This document shows, one piece after another, positions 1-8,246 of a DNA stretch of 64,000 bases. Numbering within the stretch: the stretch's first letter is position 1; each line of letters begins with the position of its first letter. Source of the stretch: Nitrospira sp. (GTDB taxonomy: Bacteria > Nitrospirota > Nitrospiria > Nitrospirales > Nitrospiraceae); NCBI GenBank assembly GCA_015709715.1, contig CP054184.1, forward strand, positions 3,395,001-3,459,000. Reading direction: 5' to 3'. The position numbers and the translations under genes were made by a program. The notes under the pieces were generated by a model. The model was not told the DNA's origin and did not search any database. It saw only the letters and a list, made by a program, of their open reading frames with translations.

Positions 1-1
1 C

Positions 2-370
2 TATATCCTTGACAAGGAAATTACCCTGTTGGTCGTGACCGCCCTCTTGACGCTGGCGGGGTATTCCCTCACCGATACCGTCGTGGTCTTCGATCGGATC
101 CGCGAAAATCTGCGTTCCCGTCGGCGAGAAGATGAGGAAACCATCATCAATGGGGCGATCAATCAAGTGCTGAGCCGGACCATCGTCACCAGTCTGACGG
201 TCGTGATCGTGTTGATCCCATTGGTGCTGGCCGGCGCCGAGGTCTTGCATGATTTCTCGCTGGCGTTGCTGGGGGGCGTCATGTTCGGCACCTACTCCTC
301 GGTCTTCGTGGCAAGTCCCCTGTTGCTGCTATGGCCCGGCAGCTCCGGGAACCTCATGAAGCGTCGTTAG
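2..370 (+). CDS. secF: Protein translocase subunit SecF (3' part; gene enters from the left edge)
   Basis: The C-terminal part of SecF, the inner-membrane partner of SecD that uses the proton gradient to complete Sec-dependent export. The reading frame is open from base 2, so the true start lies outside the window. The visible part has the family signature around GYSLTDTVVVFDRIREN, followed by two hydrophobic segments (TSLTVVIVLIPLVLAG and SLALLGGVMFGTYSSVFVASPLLLL) that match the last SecF transmembrane helices. SecD would be expected further left. The gene ends 34 bases before the next gene on the same strand. The family call is firm. Confidence 0.93.
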   Translation, partial: YILDKEITLLVVTALLTLAGYSLTDTVVVFDRIRENLRSRRREDEETIINGAINQVLSRTIVTSLTVVIVLIPLVLAGAEVLHDFSLALLGGVMFGTYSSVFVASPLLLLWPGSSGNLMKRR

Positions 371-404
371 GCATCGACTCCTCCGAGCCGGCGCCGGGGC
401 CTGC

Positions 405-3400
405 ATGAGGACGGACAAGGGCCGTTTGTCGGGGCAAGCCGCATCCATGCTGTTCTGGAGTCGGTCTCACAGCCTCCAACGAAAGATCATCACGGCAATC
501 GTGATGGTCGGGCTCCTCCCACTGGGGCTGTCGCTCGTGTTGACCTACCTGGAAGAGCGGCGGGCGCTTCGGGAAACGATCGGCGCCAACTTCAAAGAAA
601 CCGCAGTGGAAGCCGCGCGGCGGATCGAAATGCAGGTCACCCGCGGCATCAACGAGGCTCAGCAGCTGGCCGCCACGCCGTTCCTCCGCACCTCCGTCAC
701 CGAATCCAACCGCACCTACGTGGACAAGGACGAGAAGACCGTCCAGTCCATGATCAAAGCCTGGCAACAACGCTGGCGGCAGCGGGACAAGCAGAGCGAA
801 TTTCCCCTGTTCATCAATCGTATCGTCACCAACTACCTGATTCGGTGGCATGACATTCGAAAGGCCGACTACGTCGGCATTTTCGTCACCGACAATCGCG
901 GGGCGCTAGTCGTGAGTTCGATCCCGCAGGTCGAATACTATTACGGCAAGACGTCGTGGTGGCAGTCGGTCGTGAAGCATGGGACGGGCAAGGTGTTTGT
1001 CAGCGATATCTTCTTCGACCCTGCATTTGGCACGCACGTCGTCAACGTGTCCGCCCCCCTCATCGACGACGAGCAGCACATGGCGATCGGTGCGGTGACT
1101 ATCCTGTTGCGACGGGATACGTTGTTCCATTCCGTGTCTGAAGTCACCATCGGGCGGACTGGTCATGCCATGCTGTTGAGTTCCGACGGCGCCCCGTTGA
1201 TCTGCCCGATCCTGGCGCCTGAAGAGCATACGGTGAGGCCGGAATTGGTAGCCGCCATCGGGGCGAACCAAGCTGGCTGGACCACTGCGACCAATGATTC
1301 GCACGGCGGGCAGAATTCGCTCGTCGGCTTCGCCCCGGTCCGCCTCGGCGAGCATCTCACGTCGGATAGCCTTGGCGGCAAGCGCTGGGTCACCTTCGTT
1401 CGCCAAGACCCCGAGGAGTCGTTCGCCCCGCTCTCGCGGTTGGTGCTCCAGGTGACGGTCTATGGGCTCGGCGTCTTCGGAGTCCTATGGTTAACCGGGC
1501 TGGCCGTGGCGCGACGCATCGCCCGGCCGATCAGCCTGCTGCATGAAGGAGTGCAGCGGATCGGGAGCGGCCGCCTGGACCAGCAGCTCGACCTGAAGAC
1601 CGGCGATGAGATCGAGCAATTGGCCGACGCCTTCAACAAAATGGCGTCCAATTTGCGCGTTTCCTTCGAACAGATCGAACAACGAATGGACGAGGTCCGT
1701 CGGCTGGAGGCGCGCTACCGCGATCTCATTGAGCACTCCCCCGAGATGATCTATCAGCTCAACAAGGCCGGGCAGTTCGTGCACGTGAACCAGACCGGGT
1801 TGGAAAAACTTGGGTATTCGCTGGAGGAAATGTTGCACATGCGTCTCTGGGATCTGGTGCCCAAGGGGCGGGAGACGGAGGTGCTGGCCTATTTGGAGCG
1901 GCTGGTGTCGCAGGGGCGCAGTACGATGGAAACGGTCTTCGTGGCGGCGGACGGTCATCCTATCGATGTCGAGATCCATGCCACGGCGTTGTTCGAGAGC
2001 GGCGGCGGGTTGGTGCATTCCCGCGCCTTCGTACGCGACGTCACGGAACGGCGGCTGCTCGAAGAGCAGATCCATCGCTACACCACCCAACTCGAACAGG
2101 CGGTGAATGAACGCACCAGACAGTTGGTCGCGTCCCAGGAGCGATACAAGGCGTTGTTCGATCTCGTGGCGGACTCCGTTTTCATGGTGGGGGAGGACGG
2201 GATCATCGTGGCGGTCAACAAGCGAGAGGAACAGGCTCTCGGCTATTCGGAACGGCAGGTGGTCGGAAGCAGTATCTTGAACGTGGTGGAGCCGCAGTAC
2301 CATGACGAGATGGAGTCGCTCTTGGCCAAGATACGCGCCGGTGAGCGGCAGGTGCCGACCCAGGAGATGATGGTGCGCGATGCCGGCGGCAGGGAAACAC
2401 CGGTCGAAATGGACCTGATTCTGGTCCGCGGCAGCGATCACTCGTGGGTGATGGTCCAGTTGCGCGACATTACCGATCGCAAGCGGCTCGAGCGGCAAAT
2501 GCAGACCTATCAGCAGGAATTGGAAGCGCAAGTCACCGAACGGACCCGCGAGATCGAGGAGACGAAACAGTATCTGCAAAACCTGTTGGAGAATGCCAAC
2601 GATGTGATTTACACCCTGGACAGTGAACAGTGTTTTACCTATGTCAACAGCAAGATTCTGTCGTGGGGATATGCTAAGGAAGATCTCCTGGGGCGTCCGT
2701 ACCTCATCCTGTTATCCAAGCGGCATCGGGGCCGTCGGCTGAAATCGACTCTGGATATCGGAGTCAAACAGGTGTATGAGGTCGAGGTGTTGACCAAGTC
2801 GGGCGAGACGCGCTCCGTCATGGTCAGTGTCTCGCCGTTGCATGGGGTGGGCGGAGAGATTCTCGGCGTGCTCGGCATCGCCCGGGACATGACGGAGACG
2901 AAGCGGCTCGAACAACAAATCAGGAACTCGGAAAAACTGGCGTCCGTCGGGAAACTTGCCGCCGGCGTGGCTCACGAGATCAACAACCCGTTGGGCGGCA
3001 TTCTCAACTGCCTGTACAACTTGCGTAAGGGGACGCTTTCGCCGGCGCGGCGTGACGAATATGTCGCCTCGATGGAAGACGGATTGCGGCGGGTTCAGAA
3101 GATCGTGCGGCAGTTGTTGGATTTTTCCCAGCAGCACAATCCCGAATTGGCGCTCGCCGATATGAACCAGGTCGTCAACCGGGTCTTGCTGTTGACCGAT
3201 CATCTGTTCGTTCCTCAAGGTGTGCGGTTAGAGACGGCGTTGGCCGGCGATTTGCCGGACATTATGATCGACCGCCACATGATGGAGCAGGTCTTGATGA
3301 ACCTCGTGCTCAATGCCGTCCAAGCCATGCGAACGGGCGGTGTCTTATCCATTCAGACTGCGGTCGAGGGTGGGGATTGCGTGGTACGCATTCGTGATTC

Positions 3401-3623
3401 GGGCTGCGGGATTTCCCCATCGGTCTTACCGCGCATTTTCGACCCATTCTTTACGACCAAGAACGAGGGGGAGGGGACCGGGCTTGGGTTGTCGGTCAGT
3501 CTGGGTATCGTGGAGCGGCATGGTGGAAAAATCAGCGTTGACAGCGAAGTGGGAAAAGGCACGACGTTCACCGTCTCGATCCCGCTGACGGCCGAACGGT
3601 ACGCCATCGGGAGGTTCTCGTGA
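405..3623 (+). CDS. Membrane multi-PAS sensor histidine kinase
   Basis: A hybrid-free sensor kinase of up to 1072 residues. Transmembrane helix 1 is at about 28-48, then an extracytoplasmic sensor of about 300 residues that looks Cache-like, transmembrane helix 2 at about 347-368, and a HAMP domain. Three PAS domains start near 437, 580 and 723. The HisKA box AHEINNP has the phospho-acceptor His at 857, and the HATPase domain has the N box and a GTGLGLS-type G box near the C-terminus. It overlaps the next regulator gene by 4 bases (GTGA), so the two are translationally coupled and are almost certainly a cognate pair. The ligand is unknown. No clear ribosome binding site precedes 405, and an internal ATG at 447 or nearby is a possible alternative start. 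Confidence 0.9.
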   Translation: MRTDKGRLSGQAASMLFWSRSHSLQRKIITAIVMVGLLPLGLSLVLTYLEERRALRETIGANFKETAVEAARRIEMQVTRGINEAQQLAATPFLRTSVTESNRTYVDKDEKTVQSMIKAWQQRWRQRDKQSEFPLFINRIVTNYLIRWHDIRKADYVGIFVTDNRGALVVSSIPQVEYYYGKTSWWQSVVKHGTGKVFVSDIFFDPAFGTHVVNVSAPLIDDEQHMAIGAVTILLRRDTLFHSVSEVTIGRTGHAMLLSSDGAPLICPILAPEEHTVRPELVAAIGANQAGWTTATNDSHGGQNSLVGFAPVRLGEHLTSDSLGGKRWVTFVRQDPEESFAPLSRLVLQVTVYGLGVFGVLWLTGLAVARRIARPISLLHEGVQRIGSGRLDQQLDLKTGDEIEQLADAFNKMASNLRVSFEQIEQRMDEVRRLEARYRDLIEHSPEMIYQLNKAGQFVHVNQTGLEKLGYSLEEMLHMRLWDLVPKGRETEVLAYLERLVSQGRSTMETVFVAADGHPIDVEIHATALFESGGGLVHSRAFVRDVTERRLLEEQIHRYTTQLEQAVNERTRQLVASQERYKALFDLVADSVFMVGEDGIIVAVNKREEQALGYSERQVVGSSILNVVEPQYHDEMESLLAKIRAGERQVPTQEMMVRDAGGRETPVEMDLILVRGSDHSWVMVQLRDITDRKRLERQMQTYQQELEAQVTERTREIEETKQYLQNLLENANDVIYTLDSEQCFTYVNSKILSWGYAKEDLLGRPYLILLSKRHRGRRLKSTLDIGVKQVYEVEVLTKSGETRSVMVSVSPLHGVGGEILGVLGIARDMTETKRLEQQIRNSEKLASVGKLAAGVAHEINNPLGGILNCLYNLRKGTLSPARRDEYVASMEDGLRRVQKIVRQLLDFSQQHNPELALADMNQVVNRVLLLTDHLFVPQGVRLETALAGDLPDIMIDRHMMEQVLMNLVLNAVQAMRTGGVLSIQTAVEGGDCVVRIRDSGCGISPSVLPRIFDPFFTTKNEGEGTGLGLSVSLGIVERHGGKISVDSEVGKGTTFTVSIPLTAERYAIGRFS

Positions 3624-5071
3624 AGGGGCTCAGTGTACTGATCGTCGATGACGAACCGCTCATGCGGCTTTCGATGGTGGATGCGTTGGAAGAGGTGGGT
3701 TGTGAGGTGACGGCGGCGGCGACCGGGACGGAAGGGATGACCCTGCTCGGGACCAGGCAGTTCGATGTGGTGATTACCGATCTCCGCCTCCCCGGCGCAG
3801 ACGGTCTGGCGATCTTGAAGACCTGCAAGGAGCGCAGCCCCGGCACGGAGGTCATTCTGATCACCGCCCATGCGTCGGTCGATACAGCTGTGGGCGCCAT
3901 CAAGTTGGGCGCGTACGATTACATCACCAAACCCTTCCACATGGACGAATTGCTGGTCATCGTCGAGCGCGTCGGCAAAGTCGTGGGCTTGAGACGAGAG
4001 AATCTCCAGTTGAAGGAGGAACTGGCGGATCGGTTCAGCTTCGGCGGAATCCTGGGGGCTCATCCTCACATGCGGGCGTTGCTCGAAAAGATCAAGGTAG
4101 TCGCCTCGACCGAATCCCCGGTTCTGCTGATCGGGGAGCCGGGCACGGGAAAAGAACTGGTTGCCCATGCCATTCATTTGCACAGTCCTCGGCGAGATCA
4201 ACCCTTGCTCAAGGTGAGCTGTGGCGATTTGCCGGAGCCGTTGCTGGAGGCCGAACTGTTCGGGCATGAAAAGGGCGCATCACCCTCGACGCCGAGACGC
4301 CGACGTGGACGGTTGGAATTGGCCCATCGCGGGACGCTCCTTCTAAAACATATCGAGGCCTTGCCGCTCCGATTGCAGGCGAAGCTGGTGCGGGTTCTGC
4401 AGGAAAAACGCTTCGAGCGTGTCGGCGGACGAGAGCCCGTCGAGGTGGATGTCCGGATCCTCGGCGCTGTGCCGCAGGAGCTGACCGAGGCCGTGGCCGA
4501 CGGGCGGTTCCGTGCGGATTTGCATGCGGTCCTGGGAGCGGTGCAGTTCGTCATGCCGCCTTTGCGCGAGCGCCGGGAGGACGTGCTGATCATCGCCGAA
4601 CAGGTAATGCAGGCGCAGTCGGCGAAGCTCGGCAAGGCCTTGGGCGGGATCGCCCCGTCCAGTCGGGACCTGCTGCTGCGATATTCCTTTCCCGGTAATG
4701 TCGGAGAATTGCAACGGATGATTGAACGCGCGGTCGGGCTGAGTCGCGAAGAGGAAGCTTTGCAGCCGTGGGATCTGTGCGGGTTTCAATCCTGTCCGTA
4801 CCTTGGCGGTGCGCCGCAAGCGGATTGCGGTTTTTGCGCGGAGGGCTTGGCGGTCGAGATGAGAAAGACCGTCGCTCAGGCGCCCGCGACGCTCGCCTCG
4901 GCCCGCGATGAATTCGAGCGAGACTATATTCTTGGCGTCTTAAAGCAGGTGGGCGGCAGCCGTACCAGCGCTGCCGCCGTCCTCGGACTGTCTCGGAAGG
5001 CCTTATGGGATAAGTGTAAGCGCTACGGGATCCCTTCCGCCAAGGGGGAAGCGGAGGAACCCGAGGACTAG
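3620..5071 (+). CDS. NtrC-family response regulator with degenerate AAA+ domain and a Cys4 insertion
   Basis: A 483-residue regulator with a GTG start that overlaps the kinase stop. The receiver domain (about 5-120) keeps D10, D11 and phospho-acceptor D54. The AAA+ domain keeps a Walker A (GEPGTGKE), but the sigma-54 contact loop GAFTGA is replaced by GASPST (219-224). The Walker B acidic pair is replaced by K243-H244 in GTLLLKHI, and the usual FRxDLYYRLN arginine-finger region reads FRADLHAVLG. It ends in a Fis-type helix-turn-helix (about 440-470). Between AAA+ and HTH lies C387-x4-C392-x10-C403-x2-C406, a possible metal or Fe-S site. By family knowledge it should not hydrolyse ATP or open sigma-54 promoters, so a repressor or DNA-binding role is more likely. 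Confidence 0.88.
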   Translation: MKGLSVLIVDDEPLMRLSMVDALEEVGCEVTAAATGTEGMTLLGTRQFDVVITDLRLPGADGLAILKTCKERSPGTEVILITAHASVDTAVGAIKLGAYDYITKPFHMDELLVIVERVGKVVGLRRENLQLKEELADRFSFGGILGAHPHMRALLEKIKVVASTESPVLLIGEPGTGKELVAHAIHLHSPRRDQPLLKVSCGDLPEPLLEAELFGHEKGASPSTPRRRRGRLELAHRGTLLLKHIEALPLRLQAKLVRVLQEKRFERVGGREPVEVDVRILGAVPQELTEAVADGRFRADLHAVLGAVQFVMPPLRERREDVLIIAEQVMQAQSAKLGKALGGIAPSSRDLLLRYSFPGNVGELQRMIERAVGLSREEEALQPWDLCGFQSCPYLGGAPQADCGFCAEGLAVEMRKTVAQAPATLASARDEFERDYILGVLKQVGGSRTSAAAVLGLSRKALWDKCKRYGIPSAKGEAEEPED

Positions 5072-5072
5072 G

Positions 5073-6182
5073 TCATGCGTCTTGCTCGGGACCGCCTTCC
5101 CACAACTTGACGGTACGGTCCCACGAGGCGCTGGCTAGGCGAAGCCCATCCGGCGAAAAGGCGATTCCGCGCACCGCCCCGCCATGGGTCTTGTCGGTTC
5201 GGAAATTCCTTCCGGTCGCAATGTCCCAGAAGCGGATCGAATTATCGTCCCCCGCGCTGACCAATACTTTTCCATCCGGAGACACGGCCAAGGCTCGAAC
5301 CCATCCACCGTGCCCACGCAAAATGCGCAGCTCGTTCATCGTCGGCATTTCGTAGAAGCGGATGGTCGTATCTCGGCTACCGGTGATGAGGATTTTCCCG
5401 TCCGGCGTAAAGGTCATGGCGCCGATCCAGTATTCCATCGGCTTTTGGAACCCGCCGTCATCCTCGATGAAGTAACCTCGGGTTTCGGTGGAGTCCTCCA
5501 TCGACTCCTCCCAGTGCCCGTTGTGAAGGATTTTTTCCTCGCCGCTGGGCAGCACTTCCCAGATCCGGATCTTGCCGATATCGGAGCCGCTGGCCAGATG
5601 GATCCCGTCGGGAGAAAACGCGACGCAGACCGACCAATGGTGATCGTATTGATCCTTGCCGAGAAGCGTCATGAGGTCGGTGCCTGTCGTCACCTCCCAG
5701 ATCTTAATGTCTTTATTGTGGCTACCACGAGCCAGCATTAAGCCATCGGGCGAGAGGGAAAGACTGCAGACATTGTGATCGTAACGGGTAAAGAGCAATT
5801 TGGTCGGTTCGCCGGTTTTAGGGTTCCACAGTCGAATCGTGCGGTCTTCGCTTCCGGAGGCAAGCGTTCGGCCATCCGGTGTGAAGACCAGGGCGCGGAT
5901 GTCGGCGGTGTGGCCGCGCAGCGATCGCAAGAGTCGTCCCGTTTCGATGTCCCACACGCGGATGTAGCGATCGACCCCTCCACTGACGATGGTTTGTCCG
6001 TCCGGCGCGTAGGCAACGGCCCAGACGCCGTGGGAATGGCCGCGGAAGGTCTTCAGCTCGCGCAGGCCCGCCCTCCAATATTCCAGATAATCCACCGTCG
6101 GCGGTGTGGAGGTCGAATTACCCTGCGTCGGCGCCGCGGGGGCGACAGGGGGTGTGGAAGGGATAGTGCCGTGATTGCTCAT
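5073..6182 (-). CDS. Seven-bladed WD40 beta-propeller protein
   Basis: A soluble WD40-repeat protein. Seven repeats are visible, ending in IRVWD, IRLWN, IKIWE, IRIWE, IRFYE, IRFWD and VKLWE, enough for one complete propeller. An acidic insertion of about 40 residues lies between blades 4 and 5. The start is placed at 6182 (MSNHGTIPST) because a GAGG motif lies a suitable distance upstream. The frame stays open to 6317, but that extension has no propeller sequence. No signal peptide is seen. The gene is convergent with the upstream regulator, with one base between the stops. WD40 proteins are usually scaffolds, and no partner can be named. Confidence 0.88.
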   Translation of the reverse strand: MSNHGTIPSTPPVAPAAPTQGNSTSTPPTVDYLEYWRAGLRELKTFRGHSHGVWAVAYAPDGQTIVSGGVDRYIRVWDIETGRLLRSLRGHTADIRALVFTPDGRTLASGSEDRTIRLWNPKTGEPTKLLFTRYDHNVCSLSLSPDGLMLARGSHNKDIKIWEVTTGTDLMTLLGKDQYDHHWSVCVAFSPDGIHLASGSDIGKIRIWEVLPSGEEKILHNGHWEESMEDSTETRGYFIEDDGGFQKPMEYWIGAMTFTPDGKILITGSRDTTIRFYEMPTMNELRILRGHGGWVRALAVSPDGKVLVSAGDDNSIRFWDIATGRNFRTDKTHGGAVRGIAFSPDGLRLASASWDRTVKLWEGGPEQDA

Positions 6183-6376
6183 AGCGTTTGTGCCTCGTGG
6201 AAATGGTCCGCTGGAGCTGCAGGCTCCCGCGGACCCTCGGCTGTTTGCAAAAAACGCCGAGGGGTTTGTATAATCGGCGGTCGTTTCGGGGAATCGTAAG
6301 AGAACGGCGAGGGGCAAGTCAAGCGCAGTAGTGGCGCGGGTTTGAGCTATCCATACATCGGGATATGTGAGGTCTT

Positions 6377-7408
6377 ATGGCAACCGGAGTCGACGCATCC
6401 AAGATATCGATGGAAATCCGTTTTCAGCCAGCCTTACTGCAGGAAGTCATCGATTCGTTCATTGAAAAGACCGAGCGTGAAGGGGATCCGACGTACTACA
6501 AGGAGTTCCATGAACTGGCGGATCCGATCTATGAAAAGTTTACCCTGGACGATCGTGAGGCGGAGTTCAAGAAGCTGTACCAGTATCTGTTTGGCATCTG
6601 GGGCTTTTCGGACATCATTCGCGATGCCTTCAACGAATTCCCCGATCTGAAACAGCGGGTCGGCATCGTGCTGGTCAAGGGGGTACTGAAAGAGGATCAA
6701 GAAGGGGTCGACGTGTTGCGCAAGTGGGGATCTGTCGAGCACGATCTGGCCAAGCAATTCGAGGAAAAGGGGCTGAAGGGAGTCGGGATCAAGCTGATTC
6801 CCCGACGGTTCTATGATCCTGCCCTGACTCGATATTGTCGGCACGAACTCATGCATATCCACGACATGCTGGATCCCGCCTTCGGTTACGATCCCGACAC
6901 ACGCGTCGGACAAAATCCCGGCGAAGAAACCCTCATTTTGCATCGCTATCGTATTCTCTGGAACATCAGCGTCGACAGCCGGTTGGTGGCGGCGGGCAAG
7001 GAACCGATGCTGCCGAAGGAGGATCGCTTCAAGGAGTTTCGGTCGTGGTACCGGAAAATTCCGCCCGCCCAGTTGAAGTCGGTGTTCGAGGGTCTTTGGC
7101 AGACGAGTTATTTCACCCATTCGGAATTGGTCGAGATGGCGACCGACACCCTGCGGATCATGGATCGCGCGGTGGATGTCGAGGGGGGTGAGGTTCCGGA
7201 GACGGCCAACAAGGTCATGCTCATGCCGGGGTTTCCTTGCCCGTTGTGCCGATTCCCGACCTACTCCTGGGTGGAAGATTTGGGCACCAAGGTGGAGGGC
7301 TACGTACTCGACTTTATCCGCGAAAACCATCCCGGCTGGGATGTCGAATATGGCGCCTGTGACCGTTGCGTCGAAGTGTATAAACTTCGAGCCGATGGTG
7401 TGATGTAG
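6377..7408 (+). CDS. Conserved hypothetical protein with HExxH motif and two C-terminal CxxC pairs
   Basis: A 343-residue soluble protein whose family I do not recognise. It carries HELMH (H156-E157-x-x-H160), the core of zincin metalloproteases, in the context RYCRHELMHIHDMLD. The C-terminus has CPLC (C288, C291) and CDRC (C328, C331), which together could bind one zinc. No signal peptide or membrane helix is visible. A GAGG ribosome binding site precedes the ATG. It is the first gene of the plus-strand block that continues with a ferredoxin, a TorD-type chaperone and an NxrC-like subunit, so a role in maturation or quality control of the redox enzymes is possible. Protease activity is only inferred from the motif. 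Confidence 0.75.
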   Translation: MATGVDASKISMEIRFQPALLQEVIDSFIEKTEREGDPTYYKEFHELADPIYEKFTLDDREAEFKKLYQYLFGIWGFSDIIRDAFNEFPDLKQRVGIVLVKGVLKEDQEGVDVLRKWGSVEHDLAKQFEEKGLKGVGIKLIPRRFYDPALTRYCRHELMHIHDMLDPAFGYDPDTRVGQNPGEETLILHRYRILWNISVDSRLVAAGKEPMLPKEDRFKEFRSWYRKIPPAQLKSVFEGLWQTSYFTHSELVEMATDTLRIMDRAVDVEGGEVPETANKVMLMPGFPCPLCRFPTYSWVEDLGTKVEGYVLDFIRENHPGWDVEYGACDRCVEVYKLRADGVM

Positions 7409-7425
7409 CGGCAGGCGATTAAGGC

Positions 7426-8031
7426 ATGGCTGGCGATCCCAAATACGGACGTCGGGACTTCTTGAAGGATTCCGTAGTATCGGTCGTCAAGGCCGCCCGT
7501 GAGTTCTCTATCCACAGAGACGCGCCTCGCGAAGCGCCAGCCGCTCCGGTACGAACGGATTGGCTGCGCCCGCCCGGCGCGGCGGAGGAGGCCCTGTTTT
7601 TAGAACGGTGCACCCGATGCGGCGATTGCATCAAGGCCTGTCCGCCGGGAGCTCTCGTCGCGGAAGTCCAGGGCGGCACCCCCGTGATTTTCTCCAACCA
7701 GGTGGCTTGCGAATTGTGTGAGGATTTCCCCTGCATCGGAGCGTGCGCCACCGATGCCCTGCTGCCCGTCGCAGACCGTGGCGAGGTGCGAATGGGGGTG
7801 GCGGTGGTTTCGCATCGAGCCTGCACGGCCGGGCAGGGGTGCCACGCGTGCGTGTCCAAATGTCCGCTTGAGGCATTGGAAATGGACTTTGATGCGTTGC
7901 GGTTGGTCGTGATGTCGGAGCGTTGTGTCGGATGCGGCCTGTGCGAGCAAGTCTGCAAGACGGTTAATGATCGCCTGGCCATCAAGGTGACGCCGGCGCG
8001 ACAGCTAGCCGCCGGGTCGATGGGGTGGTGA
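7426..8031 (+). CDS. NapG/MauM-like 4Fe-4S ferredoxin-type protein
   Basis: A 201-residue iron-sulfur protein. The Cys groups CTRCGDCIKACP, CELCEDFPCIGAC, CTAGQGCHACVSKCP and CVGCGLCEQVC suggest up to four [4Fe-4S] clusters, as in NapG/MauM-type ferredoxins. The N-terminus contains RRDFLK, a twin-arginine-like motif, but the following stretch (DSVVSVVKAAREFS) is a poor hydrophobic core, so export is uncertain. It follows the HExxH gene by 17 bases and precedes a TorD-type chaperone. Context suggests electron transfer for, or assembly of, nitrite oxidoreductase; this is inference. Confidence 0.85.
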   Translation: MAGDPKYGRRDFLKDSVVSVVKAAREFSIHRDAPREAPAAPVRTDWLRPPGAAEEALFLERCTRCGDCIKACPPGALVAEVQGGTPVIFSNQVACELCEDFPCIGACATDALLPVADRGEVRMGVAVVSHRACTAGQGCHACVSKCPLEALEMDFDALRLVVMSERCVGCGLCEQVCKTVNDRLAIKVTPARQLAAGSMGW

Positions 8032-8134
8032 ACCGCATGGGCCTGTGGCAGACTGGTGCATCCTGTAAGTCGAGCGAATCAATTCATTCGAATGGCGGCA
8101 CGTGGTGTGACGGTGGTGAGGCAAGACTTCATGC

Positions 8135-8163
8135 TTGACATCCCTTCCTCCTTTACCTATCAT
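8135..8163 (+). promoter_or_regulatory. Sigma-70-type promoter for the TorD-like chaperone gene
   Basis: TTGACA (8135-8140), 17 bases, then TATCAT (8158-8163): nearly consensus -35 and -10 boxes with ideal spacing. Transcription would begin near 8170, about 75 bases before the chaperone start. This is one of the clearest promoters in the window and would separate the chaperone from the upstream ferredoxin gene. Confidence 0.7.
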
Positions 8164-8246
8164 ATGCCTCCTGTGCCGCAGGACTCAGGTGTTGCGTGGT
8201 GTGTGAAAACCATGCGCAACATGTTGAGGTGAGGAGCAAAATTCGT

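Noticed and set aside
5738-6299. Plus-strand frames opposite the WD40 gene
   Set aside because: Shadow frames of a repetitive GC-rich gene, with no domain.
6183-6317. Longer N-terminus for the WD40 protein
   Set aside because: The extra residues are low-complexity, and a good ribosome binding site supports the start at 6182.
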